NCBI GenBank assembly: GCA_029059365.1
Contig: JAIDVZ010000199.1
Coordinates: 1-6,722 of the forward strand
Direction of reading: 5' to 3'
Source: Opitutales bacterium
GTDB lineage: Bacteria > Verrucomicrobiota > Verrucomicrobiia > Opitutales > JAIRKQ01
DNA length: 6,722 nt
The notes beneath the pieces were generated by a model. It worked only from the letters and a program-made list of their open reading frames with translations, ran no database searches and was not told the origin of the DNA. The number at the start of each line of letters is the position of its first letter. Position 1 is the stretch's first letter. This document shows positions 6,675-6,722 of the stretch, one piece after another. The position numbers and the translations under genes are program-made.

Positions 6675-6722
6675 ATGCCAGAAGCAATCGAAGCAATATC
6701 ACCTGATTCAGATGATAGAGAA
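6675..6722 (+). CDS. Start of the gene downstream of the chaperone, partial (3' end beyond the window)
   Basis: The ATG at 6675 opens a frame of 16 codons to the window end (MPEAIEAISPDSDDRE). It begins 2 nt after the chaperone stop, with GAAGG (6663-6667) about 7 nt upstream as ribosome binding site, so it is almost certainly co-translated. The visible residues are polar and acidic with no signal peptide. T3SS chaperone genes commonly sit directly before the gene of their client, so an effector or translocator is likely, but the sequence seen is too short to name a family. Confidence 0.6.
   Translation, partial: MPEAIEAISPDSDDRE

Noticed and set aside
1..6722. tRNA or rRNA genes, CRISPR arrays, insertion sequences, attachment sites
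   Set aside because: All intergenic stretches are shorter than 150 nt and show no cloverleaf, regularly spaced repeats, terminal inverted repeats or transposase-like frames. The RadC gene alone is not evidence of a mobile element.

Overview
The window looks like a piece of a bacterial chromosome from a host-associated bacterium with a type III secretion system (T3SS). The clearest sign is a CesT/Tir-type secretion chaperone near the right edge, followed almost immediately by another gene. A 628-residue protein with a lipase-like C-terminal domain and a polar N-terminus fits a secreted effector. The DNA is AT-rich and densely packed, and TAA, TAG and TGA all serve as stops. MgtE, MarC, a RadC of the 'GHRxRLRERF' type and T3SS chaperones would together be compatible with the PVC superphylum (an intracellular Verrucomicrobia/Opitutae-like or Chlamydiae-like bacterium). 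That placement is only an inference, and no rRNA or other marker gene is present to test it.

Left part, minus strand (1-2494): an apparent co-directional cluster reads mgtE (magnesium transporter), then a 54-residue single-membrane-span protein, then a large membrane protein cut off by the left edge. That last protein resembles the antiporter-like subunits of complex I and Mrp (NuoN/NuoM/MrpD), but the two lysine positions used for proton transfer appear to be replaced. The spacing (15 nt, then a 14-nt overlap) suggests co-transcription and translational coupling. A MarC-family membrane protein (2642-3340, minus) lies upstream and ends in a convincing hairpin-plus-T-tract terminator, so mgtE probably has its own promoter.

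Centre (3347-5368): a divergent intergenic region carries a plausible sigma-70 promoter and a good ribosome binding site for the plus-strand 628-residue lipase-like protein. It runs convergently into radC (5385-6062, minus) with only 16 bases between the stops.

Right part (6063-6722): a short divergent region separates radC from the plus-strand chaperone gene. A promoter-like pair there would start transcription at the annotated ATG, while an internal ATG seven codons in has a proper ribosome binding site. The downstream gene starts 2 bases after the chaperone stop and is cut by the window end. It is the obvious candidate for the chaperone's client.

The most interesting items are the lipase-like putative effector, the chaperone/client pair, and the mgtE / micro-protein / degenerate antiporter-like membrane cluster.
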